Positions 36,774 through 47,313 of a DNA stretch of 64,000 nucleotides are shown in pieces; position 1 is the first letter of the stretch, and every line of letters starts with the position of its first letter. The stretch is taken from contig JACYXH010000820.1 in assembly GCA_026745465.1 (NCBI GenBank), forward strand, positions 160,001 to 224,000, given 5' to 3'. The notes under the pieces were generated by a model, which was not told where the DNA came from, made no database searches, and was given only the letters and a program-made list of their open reading frames with translations. This stretch comes from Lota lota (lineage: Eukaryota; Chordata; Actinopteri; Gadiformes; Lotidae). The position numbers and the translations under genes were made by a program.

Positions 36774-37347
36774 TAAGAGGGAACACATGGATGTAAGACT
36801 ATTGGAGAGACAAAGAGAGAGAGAGAGAGAAATGTAATACTTTTTTTTCTTTGGTAATGTAAACGTAAGTTTACCATGCAAATAGAGCCAATTTAATTTA
36901 ATTGGATGTCAAGAGAACATCCAATATATTGAAATAACTTTGAGTTTTAAATTTTAGTTTCAACTTCTCTCAGGGTGATAAATGGACACTAAAGTGAATC
37001 GATAGAATAAGATTGTTTTCATGATTCTGGAAATATGTTTTCTGGAATACTTTGTTGACTAGATATGGGAATGAGCTAACACAATGTATACACACACAGT
37101 AAACAACACAATAGACACACAGACACACACACATACATACATACATATATATATATAAACCATGATCACTATTAATGACTAAGGTTTGTTTGGATGGATT
37201 TGGTTAAAACAATACAAATCTTTAATCTCATGCTGTTATCTATATTATGGTTATTTTGTCACCTATCCCCTCTTTCATCTAACTTCCCATCTCCCCCTCT
37301 CTCTTACTTTTTCTCTCTCTCTTTCTTACTCCCTCTCTCCCTTTCAG

Positions 37348-37427
37348 CCACAACACCAAAACAACGTCGTGGCTCGACCCTCGCCTTGCCAAGAAAGCCA
37401 AACCACCAGAGGAGTGCCAGGAGGACG
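37348..37427 (+). CDS. magi2: magi2 exon D: second half of WW1
   Basis: Follows ctctccctttcag and reads [20 protein letters not shown], then EECQED, ending with one base before GTAAGT. It contains the second WW tryptophan and the following proline (TSWLDP), and splits the WW domain at the same place as exons E/F split WW2. It is very close to mammalian MAGI2 at the protein level. A (CA)n tract begins only about 10 bp after the donor. Confidence 0.95.
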
Positions 37428-37437
37428 GTAAGTTAAA

Positions 37438-37477
<40 letters not shown>

Positions 37478-37532
37478 CCTTTGCCCTCTGCTTCTCACTG
37501 GCTCCATTCACATGCATGTTGTCACACCCACA

Positions 37533-37582
<50 letters not shown>
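37438..37582. repeat. (CA)n tracts next to the exon D donor
   Basis: Two CA tracts (about 37438-37477 and 37536-37582) with unique sequence between them, starting about 10 bp into the intron. Confidence 0.92.
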
Positions 37583-37585
<3 letters not shown>

Positions 37586-38761
37586 TAAGGCACACACACA
37601 GTTAGCTGTTGCAGAGGTTGTCAGATCCGACAGCAGTAAATCTGCAGCCAGAATGAAAAAAAGGAAATGAGGTGGTCGAGCACAGCATCACTAGAAATTA
37701 TTTTACTTCTCGTTACGACCACAAAACCTTGAAAAATTGCATGTTCACTTCAAGCATGTTGTGTCCCGCAGACGATCATTGTGTTACATGATCCTTGACC
37801 GAATAAGCACAAGAGACACAAGTAAAAACACAGGTATGTTCTGCCTGTGAATAAACATGCAAACAAAACAAAGAAATAACGGAGGGAAAGAAAGCAACTG
37901 GGAAATCTGAATCTGATGAGTCTGTATGGAGGAGTTCTCAGCTGACGGTAAGTTCCATCAGTGGATGGCCAGGTTACTGAAAAAATGCCATGAACCGCAA
38001 AACCAGAGGTGCGGACAAATAAATGTTTTTACAAAAAACTAAGGTTGATAACTACGGAAGCGTAATGCATTCACTTCGGAAAATTAATTCTGCTCTTGCT
38101 TTTCTGAATTAACGACATAATTATCTCAGAATTCTGAGATACATTTTTATGGAATAAATATTCTGCTCTGTTTTTCTGAATTAACGAGATACCTCAAAAT
38201 CAGATGCATCATCTTATATCCGTGAAGCATGCCGTTTTGGTTCAACTGATCCTGGAGAAACGCTGCAATGTCAAGCAGATCAGAATGGGCTTTCCGTCTG
38301 AACAGCCCCAAAGTCCTGAGGTGCCTGCACAAAGTTGACACACTAATAACAATGCCATCAATATTACTTAAGGACACTAGTATCTCCCAATGTCTCTAAC
38401 ATAAACCAAAATAAAACTGGATTAAAGTGAATGCGAGCTTCTCTTGGGATTTTGATGTATTTTGTTGATTCAGAAAAACAGCAGAATTCTGAGAAAAATT
38501 ATGTCATTAATTCAGAAAAACAACTTGGTAAACATAAAATTGACATGATGTTTTCAATAAAAATATAAAAGCTTGCACAGCAGCCTTCTTAACCATTTTT
38601 CTTGGTGCTCTTTGTGCGCTCTCTTTATGCTCTCTCTCAATTGAAAATTACCTCCAAGCAAAGGTTTTCTGCCAAGGAGGTTTTGTCATAGCTCTTTGAC
38701 AGTGAAAGTGTCATAGAGTGTGTGTGATATATTTCTTCTGTCTCCACTCCAGACAGGGGAA
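37583..38761. other. Intron; contains a foldback element
   Basis: Apart from the foldback repeat 38100-38520, no gene or recognised repeat is seen. Confidence 0.5.
38100..38520. repeat. Foldback/MITE-like element with about 40-bp inverted ends
   Basis: 38100-38139 (ttttctgaattaacgacata ... ctcagaattctgag) and 38481-38520 (cagaattctgagaaaaatta ... taattcagaaaaa) are reverse complements with few differences. The palindrome cagaattctg lies in each arm. There is no coding sequence. Confidence 0.7.
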
Positions 38762-38966
38762 AATCTGATGGTTCTGAACCAGACGGGCAAATCAGATGGT
38801 TCAGAACATATTGAGGCCAATCTGATGGTTCTGAATCAGACGGGCAAATCAGATGATTTAGAGCGAGACAGGGGCAAATCCTATGGTTCTGAAACAGACA
38901 GGGGCAAATCCAATGGTTCTGAACCAGACAGGGGCAAATCTGATGGTTCTGAACTATATTGAGGCC
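38762..38966. repeat. Minisatellite, 7 units of 28-30 bp
   Basis: Units vary on aatctgatggttctgaacca plus gacaggggca. The + frame stays open across the array and yields a periodic GKSDGSEPDR-like pattern. This follows from the unit lengths and does not show a gene. Confidence 0.9.
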
Positions 38967-39774
38967 TGAGGCCAAATACAAACATATACATACAACCAAT
39001 ACATTGCAATTGCAGATCGTCTCTGATGTTGCTCAAAAAGCATTTGTGATAAGTTATGTGTTTGCATTACTCCTACTATCCCTGCGCTGCTGCTATACAA
39101 ATCAAACCGATCACCGAGATCTTCAATACTCTCACTTCATGGAGCCAACATGCAACCTACACTGCTCTTCTATACAATGGCCAAACTATTCCGCCAAGGA
39201 GCCAGAAAAGTTTCAATGGTAAAGAGAGATGAAGTCGACCATGCTGAGAGATGCTCTACCTGATAACGACCCTCCTGTTGGCTTGAGATATCCAACTAAA
39301 CCCTCACCTGATCACCCTCGGCAAACTGCTATCCTCTGGACACTGGACATCCACCCCGCTCCGACCCTGTCTGCATCTGCAGTCGAAATTATCAGCTTGT
39401 CAACATGTTGCAGGAGATGCCTGCAACCACGAGGAAGCAGGTGGAGGGCCTTGGTGACTTCATCCTCGTTGAAATTGCTCTATCCTTCTCCTCTTTGGAT
39501 GTACTGAACTCTCACTTTGCTCCAACTGTGCCTGTGGCCCCAAGTGAAATTTCTCTCAGGGCGGCATGCAGCGGACATTCGTGTCGATGGAATGCCAGCA
39601 GTGGTGAGTACCAAACTTGGACCATGCCACCCTCACTGGGGAATACTAATCTAACTACGAATAGGCCTGCCACGATAATTACTTCATTTACTTATTGTAA
39701 GATATATGGACATTACCTTTATAATTTGTTCTGACCTCACTTTTTCTCATTGTGTTTGCATGCGTGTTTGTTTA
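38967..39774. other. Intron, unrecognised
   Basis: Open frames of about 90-109 codons (39229-39507, 39405-39734) have no recognisable domain or neighbouring support. They could be remnants of a transposon protein, but I cannot name one. Confidence 0.3.
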
Positions 39775-40440
39775 CATTAAGGTTATTTTACATTGAACGC
39801 GATTGTTTGTTGCGATTTCTTCCCAATGTCAATAAAATAAAATAAAAAATCATGGAGCTAAATGGGGCTGTTCACATACGATGCGATTTCCATTTCGCAT
39901 AAAAGCGACATTAGCTTTATGGCACCAAGGTCGTTTTTTTACGGCTCCAGCCTGCGAATAAATCTGTTTAACGCCCACAATCAGGTATCTTTGTCATAGT
40001 CATCTCCATGGCCACTGCTGTAGGACATGGCGGAGGTAAGAACCTATTTATGTTTCTCAACACACAGTATTGCATCTATAGTGGTAAACTACATCATAGA
40101 CCTATAATCATCGCTATCTGTTATATATTGATCATTCATCTCGATTGCAGTTGGCAATACAAGCCAATGTTTACTTGCACTGCAGTACATGATAATTTGA
40201 CGTGTTACATGCAGTGTTTAGTTCTATCGCACAATTTTCGATTTGGTTCCCAACTTTCTCCAAAAAGGTGATAGCCTATTTTTTGCTTTCGAACAAGGAA
40301 ACAACCTCAAAAACGTACGTCTCCAAAACATCGATGTATTAAAGAATGCACACCAACTTCTCAAAATCCCCCTTATCTGTGAACCGCCATTCACTACACT
40401 ATTTTACATTCAGATTAAAAAGTGAAAGCTGATTTTCAGT
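39775..40440 (+). repeat. Dispersed repeat X, copy 2
   Basis: Counterpart of 32035-32685 in the opposite orientation; see that entry for shared motifs. The two copies flank exons B, C and D. Confidence 0.7.
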
Positions 40441-40482
40441 ACACAGCTGAAAGTCAGCTGTGTGCTTGACACCGGTTATTGT

Positions 40483-41340
40483 TGCTTGCAGCTATATTTA
40501 GGCGTCGAGCACCGAAGGTGCAAGGCAGCTATTGTTATTGCCAGTTTTATTATTATTTTCCCGCCACATTCGCTACTTCGGCATGTTCCCCAACAGTCCC
40601 AAACAGCTAAATCTGAAAAGAGGAACCAATCGGCCCGAGTCTCTAGCGCCACCAATGGGTCAAAGTTGCAACATTTCAAAAGGCCATAGCTCAGGCCAAT
40701 TTGACAGATACTTGCAAATTTGGTGTTAAATTATGCATCTTCTCAATCTCTCTAACTTTCCCGCTCTAACAATGAAGGTCGCCACACGAATGTTCCCTAA
40801 ATTCGGCATTTTATCCCAAAACTGCTTTCACATCTCCTCCCAAGCCAAACTCTAATAGATCCCCAATCTCCCAAGGAATAAACGGTATCAAAACAGTTCT
40901 GAAATTCCGTACTGTACAGCATCCAGGGACTCCAATGTAATGTGCGCGAATGCCACTTTGACAGGAAATAGGCATGTCTCCTAAACAGTAATTCCTATTC
41001 ACACCAAATCCTATGTCTAGAACCCACTCCAGATTGGACAGCCAGAAGATGAGCAACATCATCCTCATGGAGGTGCTATAATACCACTATCCACTAAAAT
41101 GGCCACAGTTCCTACCTCGAATGCCCGATTTGAGGGGAACCAACTTTGGGACGGTTGAGGGCCAAGGCTCTAATTGGTCAAGTGAGATGATGGTGATTGT
41201 CCTAAAAAGATGGCCACCAGAGGCCAAAATGTGTCCAATGAGGAGGAGGAGCCAAAAGGCGGGGTTAACTTTAGACAATCACCATTAAACTTGATTGGCA
41301 CATGGGTTAAGATGAATCAGTCCAAAACGTCATCCAGATA
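40483..41340 (+). repeat. Repeat family R, copy R3
   Basis: Starts with gttgcttgcagctatattta and ggcgtcgagcaccgaaggtg, then contains gccagttttattatt and, near 41210, aagatggccaccagaggcca. These are counterparts of motifs in R1. It is noncoding and in opposite orientation to R2. Confidence 0.6.
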
Positions 41341-41600
41341 TAATGTGTGTCCCCTGTAACATTTGCTAGGAAATAGGAAACCTCTCCATATTCACCACGG
41401 TTATTAGGTATGATGTGAAGAATATACCAAATAAAACACTTGATGGTAGGGTATCATCTGTGCATCATAGAGAGGGGACACCTTTTGTAGCAGGTGGAAA
41501 ATGTAGTCTAATAGAATGTGTGTCCCCTGTAACATTTGCTAGGAAATAGGACACCTCTCCATATTCACCAAGGTTATTAGATTATATAAAAGAATCCTTT
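41341..41600. repeat. Direct duplication, about 174-bp spacing
   Basis: tgtgtcccctgtaacatttg followed by ctaggaaatagg...cctctccatattcacca occurs at about 41345 and again at about 41518. Confidence 0.8.
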
Positions 41601-41621
41601 ATTAATATGTAGGCATTCTCA

Positions 41622-41940
41622 GCTCGTTCTGGACAGCCGTTGATTTTGATGATCGCTACCGAGAGAGGGTTAGGCTTCCTGGCTTCCCAGACACTTAATA
41701 GTATTACGCAACGGTGTGTGTTGATATGCGGATGTGTGGAGCTCATTCTGGACAGCCGTTGATTTTGATGATCGCTGTCGAGAAAGGGTTAGGCTTCCCA
41801 GACACTTATAGTATAGCGCAACGGTGTGTGTGGATGTGTGGAGCTTGTTCTGGACAGCCGTTGATTTTGATGATAGCTACCAAGAAAAGGTTAGGCTTCC
41901 CGGACAGCGCTACGGTTGATGTGGTTGTGTGGAGCTCCGT
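41622..41940. repeat. Tandem repeat, three units of about 100-115 bp
   Basis: Each unit has gttctggacagccgttgatt, ttgatgat.gct, aggcttccc and gcaacggtgtgtg with small indels. Confidence 0.88.
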
Positions 41941-41999
41941 ATGAGCAGCAGTTTATTTAGGGTTTATCTCCGCGTCCAAGTGAGGGTTAAACTTCTCAG

Positions 42000-42240
42000 T
42001 ATAACGCCACGGTGTGTGGCGCATTTAATATACAACGTCGCTCATTATAACGCTCATACACAACGACGGTACGAAAAAAACGTTCAGCCCAAAACACATT
42101 TTCTTTTTATCTCAAATGGCGTTTTTTCACAATACTATACTGGGCCGGCTCGGCATGGTTCGACTCGGCGTGGCAGCCCAGTGCGGCTGGGATTTGCATT
42201 TCCATTACAACCGGGTTTCCCGCTTGAAGGTATGTCTTTT
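42000..42240. repeat. Unnamed fish-type repeat fragment
   Basis: The stretch ggctcggcatggttcgactc ... tttgcatttccattacaacc resembles a common fish non-autonomous transposon end, judged from memory. Its limits are uncertain. Confidence 0.35.
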
Positions 42241-42280
42241 ACTGATGACATGACTGATGACTTGTCTTAAGTCGATGACA

Positions 42281-42898
42281 TATGGAAGGCCATTAGCGCA
42301 AATAACGTATTAGAAATGTTGCGCGTACATGACCAAATTTTGCGTGTTAACACGTAGTTTGGTCGTGTCAACCGGCCATATTTTGATGTGTTAACGCAAC
42401 AGAAATTGACTTGTTAAAACGTCAGGTCTCATTTTGGCGCGTTAACACGCAAATGGTCTGTCACAGCCAATGGGTTGTTCCATTCTTATATGATAGGGGT
42501 GTTAGAAACATTAGAACACAAAGCTAGTGGTGTATCTTTCCTTGTCAAAGCTGCTGGGATTGTTTCCTCATTTTCCGATGTTGCTAGTCGAAAACATTCC
42601 CTAAATGTGCGGTTACATAAGAAAGAAAGTTCTGCAGGGCCATCACCAAGTTTCTTTAAATGTCACTTTCCCTGGCTTCTTCTAAACCACAACTCTGGTT
42701 TACGTTTCATTCGCATAATTTCCTTTACGGTATACCTTGGTGCTTGAAACGAGTGCGTATCGCGTGCGTAGACGCCCACATCAGTAATTGATGCACAACG
42801 TGCTCCCTTGCATTGTTGTTTAACATAATTTACAGAACACATAATGAATATGTATGACTGGCTTGATTCAACGTTAATTGCGCTAATGGCCTTCCATA
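42281..42898. mobile_element. MITE with 28-bp terminal inverted repeats and a 6-bp TSD
   Basis: The left end tatggaaggccattagcgca and the right end tgcgctaatggccttccata are inverted repeats extending to 28 bp with one mismatch. ATGACA stands directly outside both ends (42275-42280 and 42899-42904). The interior has open frames without recognisable domains. Isolated left ends recur at 569 and 651. The superfamily is not assigned. Confidence 0.85.
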
Positions 42899-42935
42899 AT
42901 GACACAACAACACTCACACTTTTATTCAAGTGGTG

Positions 42936-44130
42936 CTCACTGCAGAGCCAAATGGTCGTTACTCAAGTTACACCCAGACAAGTGTCACGTTTTTTATTTC
43001 TGGGACACAAGGTTGGCGGTGAGGGCGTTGGGACTGTCGAGGAAAAGACACAGGCAGTGAAAGACTGGCCAACACCTGCCGACCAGGCGCAGCTGAGGAG
43101 CTTCCTGGGCCTTGCTTCTTACTACAGGAAGTTTGTGCACGGTTTCTCCTGCACAATCGCCCCTCTGTATCGCCTTCTACAGAAAGACACTGACCTTTCA
43201 TGGACAAAGGACTGTCAACAGGCCTTCACCTCTCCAAGCGGCGCTGATAACAGCCCCTATCCTGGCCGCACCCGACCCCATCCTACCATTTGTGGTCGAC
43301 ACAGATGCCAGCAATGTCGGCATGGGCGCTGTCTTGCCTCAGGTAGGGCCGGATGGAGAGAGGGTGGTAGCGTATTTTAGCAAGTCCTTTAACAAACCTG
43401 AGCAGCGCTATTCTGTCACGCGGCGAGAGTTGCTTGCTGTCGTGATGGCGATAAGACATTTTAAGTACTACCTGTGCGGCTGGCCCTTCACCGTCAGAAC
43501 TGACCACGCCGCCCTCCAGTGGTTAATGTCCTTCAGGGAGCCGGAGGGACAGATCGCCCGCTGGTTGGAAGAACTCCAGTCGTACTTCTTCACAGTCATG
43601 CAGAAAGCCGGGGAACGCTACACTAATGCGGACACCCTGTCTCGCCGGCCCTGTGCATCTGGCGGTTGCCGCCATTGCGAGCGGAGAGAGGCACGGGAAA
43701 GAGAACTGTGTGAGGAGGAGAGCTGCAACTCGCATTGGGGCTGTCCGACCTTCCAGGCGCTGGAGGTGGTGGATGTGGCAGAATGGAGGACCCAGCAGGC
43801 TCAGGATACGGACCTGGAGCCTGTGCTGCAGTGGGTGGAGTCGGGGAGTCGACCACCCTGGGAGGAGGTGACTGGCCGACCACCGGCAATCAGGGGACTG
43901 TGGGCCAAGTTTGATGCACTGCGTGTCAGAGACGGCGTGCTACAGAGGGCATGGAAAGAGGCGGCCACCGGAGAGGAGAGGTGGCAGGATGTTGCTTCCA
44001 GGGCACTTAGGGAGGCAGTGCTCAAAGCCGCTCATGGGACTGTGGGGGCGGGGCATTTTTGGGTCTCTAAAACGCTCCGATGCCTCAGACAGGGGTTTTA
44101 TTGGGGGCAGTTCAAAGGCCAAAGACGGCG
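42936..44130 (+). pseudogene. Ty3/gypsy pol fragment (gypsy-B): RT thumb, RNase H, integrase zinc finger
   Basis: The + strand reads the RT end (FLFLGHKVGGEGVGT, LRSFLGLASYYRKFVHGFS), then after a frameshift near 43210-43230 the RNase H region with FVVDTDASNVGMGAVL, YSVTRRELLAVVMAIRHFKY, RTDHAALQWLMSF and NADTLSRRPC. It ends inside the integrase H2C2 domain (AAHGTVGAGHFWVSKTLRC). Neither LTR nor gag is present. It abuts the MITE at its 5' side. The family differs from gypsy-A. It is not functional. Confidence 0.9.
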
Positions 44131-44894
44131 GAGATATACAATTTTAAGTTAAATATATGCATATTCATGACGTTTGAAAAGCTATAACTATAACTTTGCG
44201 TCCACCGCGTAGGCTTGGCTGTCTAAGATCGCTAAAAAGAGGCATAGTATACCCATGCCAAATCTCAAGTCTATATCCCCCCCAAAAAAGTGGATGCATT
44301 TGTTTGAAGTTTGCCTGTCTAAACCGAGGCCTCTCTCCAATGCTGGCTGGGCCTTAAAGGGGTACACTCATAATTTCTCTTAAATCCATTTTGACGGTGG
44401 ATATTGCCACTGTTTACTTTTGAAACATGGTTGGTCATGATTTTGATATGTTTACTTCTGGTAAACCTGCTTTTAAGGTATACCAATGCAATTTTACCAT
44501 ACCTACCAAGCTCACCATTTCCGCCACATATAGAATACTGCTCCTTCTCAAAATATAGTGTAATTTGCCCATAGCGATAGGCATTTCCATGTGGTGTAGT
44601 GGTACAGTGTGGGGAACGCGATTCTGGAGTCCGGTTTGAGTCTGACTTCAGCCTATTTATATTGTCAGAAATGTCATGAAATACATGTTGCCACTGCTTG
44701 TTCTAGAGACATGTTTGATAATGATTTTGAGATGTTAACTTCCGGTAAACCTGCTTTTATGACATACCTATGCCATTTTACAGTATTTACAAAGCTCATT
44801 AATTCCTCCAACTATGGAAGACTACTCCTTCTAAAAAATATAGTCTGTTCTGCCCCTGCTAGTTGATAGTTGTTATGTTCATGGTTAGGGTTAC
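44131..44894. repeat. Duplicated 284-bp-spaced repeat with a tRNA-like element
   Basis: Two imperfect copies of a sequence with ggtaaacctgcttttaggt-like core (44460 and 44744), each followed by accatttccgcc/attcctccaac and a related end. Between them, 44590-44650 (gtggtgtagtggtacagtgt ... ggagtccggtttgagtctg) resembles a tRNA with A and B boxes, so this may be a SINE dimer. The last five bases (44890-44894, GTTAC) are the ERV2 target duplication. Confidence 0.45.
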
Positions 44895-45451
44895 TGTCGT
44901 AGCAAATTATACAACTCGTGGCTGGGCTGATTCAAAAGGCTAAGACAAATGGATATCCGTAGTTATTTTATTTCATACGCTGCAGCATACAAAAGACGCA
45001 GTTTCAAAGGCAACTCCACACTGGGCAGAGTTCTCGAGAAAAAGCGCGCTGAGCAAAGGAAGGAGGGCCTTTTGTAGGGTAAAACAAACAATCATTTAAA
45101 CGTAACACTAGATGGCGTCCTGTACCATCTATAACTGGTTCAATGCACAGCTAAAGCCAGACCTCTGGTCGTATCTTATCATATATGGCGCCATCTAGAT
45201 TTTATGGCGGGTCTTCTGTGCGGTCAGGGCAACAGGCACATAATAGGTGAGAGAACTTGCTCTGGAGTTTCTCTCATAGAACAAAGCACCATGCAGGAAT
45301 GCAAGGACAGGCAACTGTGAGGAGGTAGATAATTAAAAGAAAACAAATAGGACACTATAATGTGCTCACAACAACTTGAGTGCCTAAACCAAACCAACTA
45401 GTTAAAGCGAGTTAGCTTTGGAATAGGGCTTGAGGTCATTTTCCCATCACA
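44895..45451 (-). repeat. 3' LTR of ERV2
   Basis: 557 bp, tgtcgtagca...cccatcaca, TG...CA ends. It is followed on + by attccccccttt, the polypurine tract of the - strand (45452-45463). tttatt motifs on + near 44970 give AATAAA-like signals on -. Confidence 0.96.
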
Positions 45452-45463
45452 ATTCCCCCCTTT

Positions 45464-45679
45464 CGATCATATTTGATCGATCAAAAGGAAAAATGACGAA
45501 GAAAATAAAAACAACGCAGTACAGTACAATCAAACAAAATCATACAACAAAAAGATAGTAAAATGCTGGTTGACGCACATATGGCTCCTTGAAAAACCCC
45601 ATAAGGTCAGGACTTTAAACCCGCCTTACTGATGGGGAAAAAGGTGCGATATGCTTGCACAGCCAGTGGACCGTACACT
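45464..45679 (-). other. ERV2 3' untranslated region
   Basis: Noncoding sequence between the env stop and the polypurine tract. It includes a palindromic gatcatatttgatcgatc. Confidence 0.55.
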
Positions 45680-46492
45680 CTAAACAAAGTCATCATCAGG
45701 GGAGATGGCATAGTCTGAGAAAGTGTAAGGAGGTGGACGGTCGGTACGGGACGAGGTAGTGGACAACAGAGGAAAGGACTCGAGCTGGGCAAATGTGTGA
45801 GCCGTCGGAGGTGCAGAGGGTAATTGGCTCACTGTGCGCTCGATGGTGCGGATGACGAGGCTGTGAACACAGGGAACAATACAACAACCGCACGTGGCGA
45901 GGATGGCTGCACCAATACCATCTATATACACATGGTTGTCGAAACTACCGCCTGGGTTTGAGCGACGGGCACGATGTAGAATGGAGGGGTTCATACGTTG
46001 TAACAAGCAAAATAAACAAAGAAGTATAATAGTCAGACTCATAAGCCACGCCCATGGTCCCGGCGTGGCCTTTCTATACCAGGTGCATGTTGTAGCCATC
46101 GGACAGTCAATGTGGCAGGTAGGCACTGGTGATGGGTCTCCTGACTTCGGATCACAGCAAAACCACTGGATGTCAGGTGCTGTGTAGGGAGGTGATTCTT
46201 CATCCCTGTTGTCCGATGCAGGATAGAGGCCCGTCCTTGTTGGAACGGCTACTAGCGTCAATTTATGATTTTGGAGGCAGAGCACGTCGTACACCTTCTT
46301 TGTGTTGGGTGCGGGAGTGTGTGTGCATGGGCAAATCAGTTTTGTTAAGGGGCTGGTGTGGGCGTCTGGACCGCTCCTTTGTACTTCTTGCAGTGGGAGG
46401 CATGGACCCATGACTGTCGCTCCCCCACCTTCACCGCCGTGTGTGTGGTAAGGAGGACTTGGAAGGGTCCCAGCCATCGTGGTGATTTCCAT
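45680..46492 (-). pseudogene. env: ERV2 env, internally deleted
   Basis: The frame starts inside the end of pol (overlap 46345-46492). It encodes an N-terminal Cys-rich part, a hydrophobic membrane segment (WAWLMSLTIILLCLFCLL, about residues 146-163), then IGAAILATCGCCIVPCVHSL and a cytoplasmic tail with TDRPPPYTFSDY. Most of the surface subunit and the TM ectodomain (fusion region and CX6CC motif) are not seen, so the frame joins distant parts in one uninterrupted reading frame. PPPY is a PPxY motif, more usual in Gag late domains. It cannot make a normal envelope. Confidence 0.75.
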
Positions 46493-47313
46493 GTTTTCCG
46501 TCTGAAATCCTTGATGACTACCAGGTCTCCTGGCTGGATGGAGTGCAGCGGGTGCTCAGCTTTCTGGGGCAGCGCCGCTTTCACTTGGAGCCGTACCTGT
46601 GAGAGAGCATTAGACAAGGAGACACAATATTGTAACATTTCATCTTCACACAGTGTGGTGGAAGGAATCGCCCGCTTTCCTGGTGCCGCTGTACCTACAG
46701 GAGGTGGGTTAGCAAACAAAACTTCAAAGGGCGAGAGTTTGGTCCTTGTTCTGACTCTCATTCTCATGTACATCAAAGCAAGAGGGAGCGCCTTCGTCCA
46801 GGGTAGGCCTGTCTCTGTGCCGATTTTCGCGAGCTTTGCCTTTAATGTTCCGTTCTCACGTTCCACTGCACCACCGCTCTGTGGGTGGTACGAGCAATGG
46901 TATTTGAGATCGATGCCGAGGTAGGTGCCGATCTCTTTGATGGCCTGGTTAACGAAATGTGAGCCGTTGTCGCTAGATAGTTTTGCGGGAATGCCCCATC
47001 GTGGCACAATTTCCGTTAGTAGTGCTTTTGCAACTACTCCTGCCGTTGCCTTTGAGGCAGGGAACGCTTCAACCCATTTAGACCACATGTCGACCATCAC
47101 AAGGCAATAGCGTTTGCCTTCCGATGGTCCTAGTTCGACAAAATCCATCATGACGTGTTCGAATGGGCGTGTTGGGCTGTCGTGTGCTGCGTATTCGACC
47201 CTCTGTCCTCGGCCTATGTTATGATTGGCGCAAATGACGCATGCCTGGCAATATTTTTGTGCGTATGTAGAAAACCCTATGGTGTACCAATCCTGTTGGA
47301 TAAGATCCATCAT
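46345..47313 (-). CDS. pol: ERV2 integrase
   Basis: An open 322-codon frame with the CXXC part of the zinc finger (CQACVICANHN), the catalytic core residues in MMDFVELGP, LSSDNGSHFV and GGAVERENG (D,D-35-E spacing), and a C-terminal SH3-like part (LHSIQPGDLVVIKDFRRKTW). Integrase would join viral DNA to host DNA. The first part of the zinc finger lies across a frameshift from the RNase H frame (4-bp overlap at 47310-47313). Length and motifs are near complete for an integrase, but it depends on broken upstream pol. Confidence 0.88.
   Translation of the reverse strand: MMDLIQQDWYTIGFSTYAQKYCQACVICANHNIGRGQRVEYAAHDSPTRPFEHVMMDFVELGPSEGKRYCLVMVDMWSKWVEAFPASKATAGVVAKALLTEIVPRWGIPAKLSSDNGSHFVNQAIKEIGTYLGIDLKYHCSYHPQSGGAVERENGTLKAKLAKIGTETGLPWTKALPLALMYMRMRVRTRTKLSPFEVLFANPPPVGTAAPGKRAIPSTTLCEDEMLQYCVSLSNALSQVRLQVKAALPQKAEHPLHSIQPGDLVVIKDFRRKTWKSPRWLGPFQVLLTTHTAVKVGERQSWVHASHCKKYKGAVQTPTPAP

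Noticed and set aside
37279..37595. Antisense open frames over the CA tracts near exon D (Cys/Val-rich)
   Set aside because: Same cause: simple-sequence translation.
42844..43380. Intact host gene at gypsy-B
   Set aside because: The motifs are those of Ty3/gypsy pol, with a frameshift and missing ends.
45700..45760. Functional link between the ERV PPPY motif and the WW domains of MAGI2, the gene it sits in
   Set aside because: WW domains do bind PPxY, but the insertion site gives no reason to expect interaction; treated as coincidence.
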